NCBI GenBank assembly: GCA_946537585.1
Contig: CAMNFX010000030.1
Coordinates: 1 to 10,428, forward strand
Reading direction: 5' to 3'
DNA from: an uncultured Lachnospiraceae bacterium
GTDB lineage: Bacteria > Bacillota > Clostridia > Lachnospirales > Lachnospiraceae
Length of the DNA: 10,428 bases
The stretch's first letter is position 1; every line of letters begins with the position of its first letter. The notes under the pieces are model-generated. The model worked only from the letters and a program-made list of their open reading frames with translations, had not been told where the DNA came from and did no database searches. Position numbers and translations under genes: made by a program. Shown here piece after piece: positions 7,933 through 10,428 of this stretch.

Positions 7933-7961
7933 ATTATAGCATAAGCTGTGCTGCGGGTCAA
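7933..7961 (-). promoter_or_regulatory. Sigma-A-type promoter for the seven-gene operon
   Basis: On the minus strand TTGACC (7961-7956) is followed by a 17-base spacer and a perfect TATAAT (7938-7933), with TG one base before the -10 (extended -10). Only one -35 base differs from consensus. Transcription should start near 7926 and run leftward through the VanZ-like gene and, given the tight packing, probably to the YfhO gene. I saw no operator-like repeat over it other than the small hairpin just upstream. Confidence 0.85.
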
Positions 7962-7963
7962 AT

Positions 7964-7982
7964 GAGCCAGCTTTTCCGGCTC
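7964..7982 (-). terminator. Weak hairpin after the GNAT gene, possible terminator
   Basis: GAGCC and GGCTC form a stem that can extend to seven pairs with one G-U, around a five-base loop, beginning within the stop codon of the acetyltransferase gene. It is followed by CATTTGACC, not a real U-run, so termination would be weak. It sits directly upstream of the -35 box and could instead be read-through spacer. Confidence 0.3.
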
Positions 7983-8769
7983 ACAGTATTTCATAGTAGC
8001 TGAGACGTTCCGTTTCCCTGAAGCCAAGCTTACTGTACAGCCCGACCGCCGCAGTGTTTTCATCGGATACTTCCAGGAACGCTTCTTCAGCCCCCTGCAG
8101 CCTGCACCAGGATAATACCTCCAAAAGCAGCCGGAAGGCCCTGTGCTCCCTCCGATGCCCCTCGTAAGTAAGAACGCCGAAAATATAAGCCCTTTGGCCG
8201 GATACACGAACGCGGCACTCGCTGAACCGCCCCCGGCAGAAACAACCCTCACTGCCGTCCGGTTTGCCTTCGGGCTCAAAGCTCACAGAGCCGGACGAAT
8301 CATCGTTTCCGAAGGAATCATCCGAAAGAGAACGTGTCATGATCAGCTCCGCATGGTCACGCCTTGCATGAAGGCTCTTCAGCACCTTCAGCAAAAGCGC
8401 ATTCTCATAAACACAGAAGCGGAGAACAGTCTCCCCTTCCGGTTCTTCAGAAAGCACCTCCATCAGTCTGCCAAAATATCCCTTTCTGCGCTCATCAGGA
8501 TCCGTGAATGCCACGATCTCCGTGACCGGTCTTCCGCTGCGGGTCTCCCCCATATAATAAACTGCAAGAAAGGAAAGAAGCAGATCTCCGTGATACAGCA
8601 GAAAATATCTGTCCGCGTCATCAGGCAGACTGTACCCTGAACGGTCAAACGCCCGGGCTTTCTCATACACGCTGCTGACTGCGGCAAGCTCCTTTTCATT
8701 CAGCTCATCCGTGATCAGGACCGACAGCCCGCAGGATCTGGTTTCCGGGAGGTCCTCATGCATTTTCAT
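7981..8769 (-). CDS. Two-domain GNAT acetyltransferase
   Basis: From the ATG at 8769 this is a 262-residue protein with two GNAT-like halves. The N-terminal half has an acetyl-CoA-loop-like segment RRKGYFGRL (94-102) after a beta strand (TEIVAFTD). The C-terminal half has a clear motif B, N238-TAAVGLYSKLGF, but its motif A (EGHRREHRAF, 203-212) lacks the usual glycines. An acidic, Ser/Gly-rich linker (about 147-175) joins them. GNAT enzymes move an acetyl group from acetyl-CoA to an amine; the substrate cannot be told. The longest frame begins at a TTG at 8799, 44 bases inside the glycosyltransferase gene. I prefer ATG 8769 (or 8763), giving a 14- or 8-base overlap and starting closer to the domain. 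Position after a glycosyltransferase hints at acetylation of an amino sugar or a surface component, but that is inference. Confidence 0.82.
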   Translation of the reverse strand: MKMHEDLPETRSCGLSVLITDELNEKELAAVSSVYEKARAFDRSGYSLPDDADRYFLLYHGDLLLSFLAVYYMGETRSGRPVTEIVAFTDPDERRKGYFGRLMEVLSEEPEGETVLRFCVYENALLLKVLKSLHARRDHAELIMTRSLSDDSFGNDDSSGSVSFEPEGKPDGSEGCFCRGRFSECRVRVSGQRAYIFGVLTYEGHRREHRAFRLLLEVLSWCRLQGAEEAFLEVSDENTAAVGLYSKLGFRETERLSYYEIL

Positions 8770-9718
8770 GTTTTCCGGCGCCTGTAAGGCGCTTCGCAAA
8801 TGTCTTGTTCATTGCAAGTCTCATAATCACCGATGCAGGGAGCCTCTTCCACGCCTTTCCCAGCCGGTATCCCAGATACTTGCAGCCTGAATGCAGGATG
8901 AGGCGGGGGATCTCAGGGATATGGCCGGTCCTCACAAGATGCCGGGCAGTCTCCCTGACGAGCCGTATGCCCTCTCCTTCCGAATGGACTCCGGCAAAAA
9001 CCTCCGGGTGCATCTCCTGACTCATGCCCAGGTCAAAATTCCTGCGTAGCTGCTGCATGGCCGTATAATTGTGTGCATGGATCACACGTGCTTTCGCCTG
9101 ATAAAAGACAGCGTAACCGGCTTTCAGCGCACCGGCAGCGTAGATCATATCCTCATTAAAAACGGCGCTTTCGATAAAGCCTCCCAGTTCTTCATAGACC
9201 CTTCGGTCATATGCGCAGCAGACATTGGATGCAAAATAGGTCTTGATGCCAAGTGTCTTTAAATCATTTATGGTTTTCTTTCGGCTGTTATCAGGATAAT
9301 TAAATCTTCTTGTAAATTTTTCTGCTTCATTCGTATCTTTTGCAGGAAGCTGTCTGGCATAAACGATGGCAGTATCCGACTCCTCAAAGCCTTTAAGGAG
9401 CTGCTCAAGAAGATAAATGTCCGCAGGCACCGCATCATCCGTCATGCAGACAAAGTAATCCGCTTTTGCCCCCTTTGCGGCAGCTCTTCTGGTTCCTGCA
9501 TGGTCAAATTCCGACTGCGGAATATGTGAAAGCCTCACACGGGGCATGGACATAAGCGCCGCTTTAACCCTTTCATCCATCATGGATTCCTCTGTATTGA
9601 CCACGATCAGCTCATGGTAGGGAATCGTCTGCCGTTTCAGCATATCCAAAAGCCGGATGAATTTATCACCCGGTCGGTAAGTCGGTATAATGATGTCAAG
9701 CGTCTGCTCTGCTGCCAT
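8756..9718 (-). CDS. Family 2 glycosyltransferase, rhamnosyltransferase-like
   Basis: The 320-residue protein is a GT-A-fold family 2 enzyme. It opens with the strand DIIIPTYRPG (8-17), has the nucleotide-sugar region EFDHAGTRRAAA (70-81) and an acidic metal site MTDDA (92-96; DD where many relatives have QDA or DxD). It continues with a SNVCCAYDRRVYEELGGF acceptor region (164-181), NED (188-190, the likely catalytic acid/base region) and HAHNYT (214-219). This set is typical of RfbF-like rhamnosyltransferases common in Clostridia; donor specificity is inferred from resemblance only. There is no membrane helix, so it should work on the inner face of the membrane, adding a sugar to a lipid-linked glycan. 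The ATG at 9718 follows the flippase gene after 20 bases, with a GGA close upstream. It overlaps the acetyltransferase gene, indicating one transcript for glycan assembly, export and modification. Confidence 0.9.
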   Translation of the reverse strand: MAAEQTLDIIIPTYRPGDKFIRLLDMLKRQTIPYHELIVVNTEESMMDERVKAALMSMPRVRLSHIPQSEFDHAGTRRAAAKGAKADYFVCMTDDAVPADIYLLEQLLKGFEESDTAIVYARQLPAKDTNEAEKFTRRFNYPDNSRKKTINDLKTLGIKTYFASNVCCAYDRRVYEELGGFIESAVFNEDMIYAAGALKAGYAVFYQAKARVIHAHNYTAMQQLRRNFDLGMSQEMHPEVFAGVHSEGEGIRLVRETARHLVRTGHIPEIPRLILHSGCKYLGYRLGKAWKRLPASVIMRLAMNKTFAKRLTGAGKHENA

Positions 9719-9738
9719 TTTTCCGTTTTGTCTCAGCT

Positions 9739-10428
9739 TCAGCGGTACATCGAATAGCCGCCGGAAGGGCCTTGCTGCCGTTCCTCTTCTTTTTTCTCCT
9801 TCACCTTTCTGAGTTCCTTATGGTAGGTGCTGATAAATACGAACATGGTCAGCAGCATATATAAGGGATAGGCGGTCGACGCGCCCTCAAAGCCAAAGCC
9901 CATGACAGCCCGCCTTGTAAGGATATATGCCACCACCGCCATGCAAAGATAGTTAAAGAAGATCATCTTCTGCTGACGCATGATCACCAGTACATAATAA
10001 TACAGATTGGTTATGGCATAAAAGCATCCGCCGACGATGATCAGAACAAAGTCCCAGTGGCGGCTGATCAGGACGCCGTGATATTTGCTTCCGAGCAGGA
10101 GTTCAAAGAGCATCAGCACATAGCGGCCCACGATCAGGGTGCCGGCCGCCGCGAGTACGGCAAGGATCCCAATGTTCAGGCTCAGAAACCGTACGACCTT
10201 CTGAAAACGCGGGAGATCCCCGTTCTCGAAGATATCGGCAAGGCGTGTCATATACGGACGGATAATGAAATTCGCCACCAGATAGATCACGGATGTCGGC
10301 ATGAATAAAACATTGAAAATGCCGCTGTCCGTATCCGTAAGATGCAGATCGATCGCATACTTGGAAGCGGAAAAGATATAGAAATCTACGAATACGGATA
10401 AAAACAGCAGGACGGTGCCTGCAAAAAG
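9739..10428 (-). CDS. Polysaccharide flippase (Wzx/MOP type), N-terminus beyond the right edge
   Basis: The frame is open from the right edge to the TGA at 9739, giving the last 229 residues. It contains about six hydrophobic helices and the pattern KYAID followed by FNVLFMPTSVIYLVANF (residues 24-28 and 38-54 of the visible part) with IIRPYMTRLA after it. These resemble the second half of MOP-superfamily polysaccharide exporters such as Wzx. The protein would flip lipid-linked repeat units to the outer face. The tail (about 203-229) is charged (KEKKEEERQQ) and cytoplasmic. An internal ATG at 10302 is not the true start, because coding-quality sequence with membrane helices continues to the edge; full members are near 450-500 residues. 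The glycosyltransferase gene follows after 20 bases, so both are part of a surface-polysaccharide cluster extending to the right. Lipid II-type flippases are a less likely alternative. Confidence 0.85.
   Translation of the reverse strand, partial: LFAGTVLLFLSVFVDFYIFSASKYAIDLHLTDTDSGIFNVLFMPTSVIYLVANFIIRPYMTRLADIFENGDLPRFQKVVRFLSLNIGILAVLAAAGTLIVGRYVLMLFELLLGSKYHGVLISRHWDFVLIIVGGCFYAITNLYYYVLVIMRQQKMIFFNYLCMAVVAYILTRRAVMGFGFEGASTAYPLYMLLTMFVFISTYHKELRKVKEKKEEERQQGPSGGYSMYR

Noticed and set aside
7920-8279. 119-residue minus-strand frame inside the acetyltransferase gene
   Set aside because: It is out of frame with the GNAT motifs, which continue to a stop at 7981, so it is a shadow. I considered a frameshift, but the main frame is intact.
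8769-8799. TTG at 8799 as start of the acetyltransferase
   Set aside because: It would add ten residues with no ribosome site and a longer overlap with the glycosyltransferase gene; ATGs at 8769 and 8763 are better placed.
9739-10302. Flippase gene starting at the internal ATG at 10302
   Set aside because: The frame stays open with helix-like, family-typical sequence to the right edge, so this ATG is an internal Met and the gene is cut by the window.

Overview
The window is a tightly packed, single-strand (minus) stretch of bacterial chromosome. It most likely comes from a moderately GC-rich member of the Clostridia, with Lachnospiraceae the best guess. That guess rests on the families present (YfhO, GtrA, VanZ-like, a long M29 aminopeptidase, a PBP5-type carboxypeptidase with a C-terminal membrane anchor and a small three-helix membrane protein), on Gram-positive-style ribosome binding sites and on the compact operon layout. 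No RNA genes, mobile elements, CRISPR arrays or phage genes are visible. Nearly every base is coding, and the longest gap is 57 bases.

Reading in the direction of transcription (right to left), the first group is a surface-polysaccharide cluster that enters from beyond the right edge. It holds the C-terminal part of a Wzx/MOP-type flippase (9739-10428), a family 2 glycosyltransferase resembling rhamnosyltransferases (8756-9718) and a two-domain GNAT acetyltransferase (about 7981-8769). These genes overlap or nearly touch and probably share a transcript. The group ends at a 57-base gap with a small hairpin and a very good sigma-A-type promoter (-35 TTGACC, 17-base spacer, extended -10 TATAAT).

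That promoter fires into a second group of seven genes with junctions from a 35-base overlap to a 22-base gap: a VanZ-like membrane protein (7402-7923), a 103-residue three-helix membrane protein (7094-7405), an M29 metallo-aminopeptidase with a large N-terminal extension (4966-7071), a lipoprotein with an apparently duplicated beta domain (4304-4969), a D-alanyl-D-alanine carboxypeptidase (2785-4293), a GtrA-family membrane protein (2359-2784) and a YfhO-family membrane glycosyltransferase (1-2393) that runs off the left edge.

The common theme is the cell envelope. The first group makes, exports and perhaps acetylates a glycan. The second trims peptidoglycan stem peptides (carboxypeptidase) and probably flips and transfers a lipid-linked sugar outside the membrane (GtrA plus YfhO, known elsewhere as two of three parts of a wall or lipoteichoic-acid glycosylation system). 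It also carries three proteins of unknown role: VanZ-like, the small membrane protein and the lipoprotein. Points worth a second look are the near-leaderless promoter/start arrangement of the VanZ-like gene, the unusual gene combination in this operon, the M29 extension and the missing third partner of the GtrA/YfhO system.
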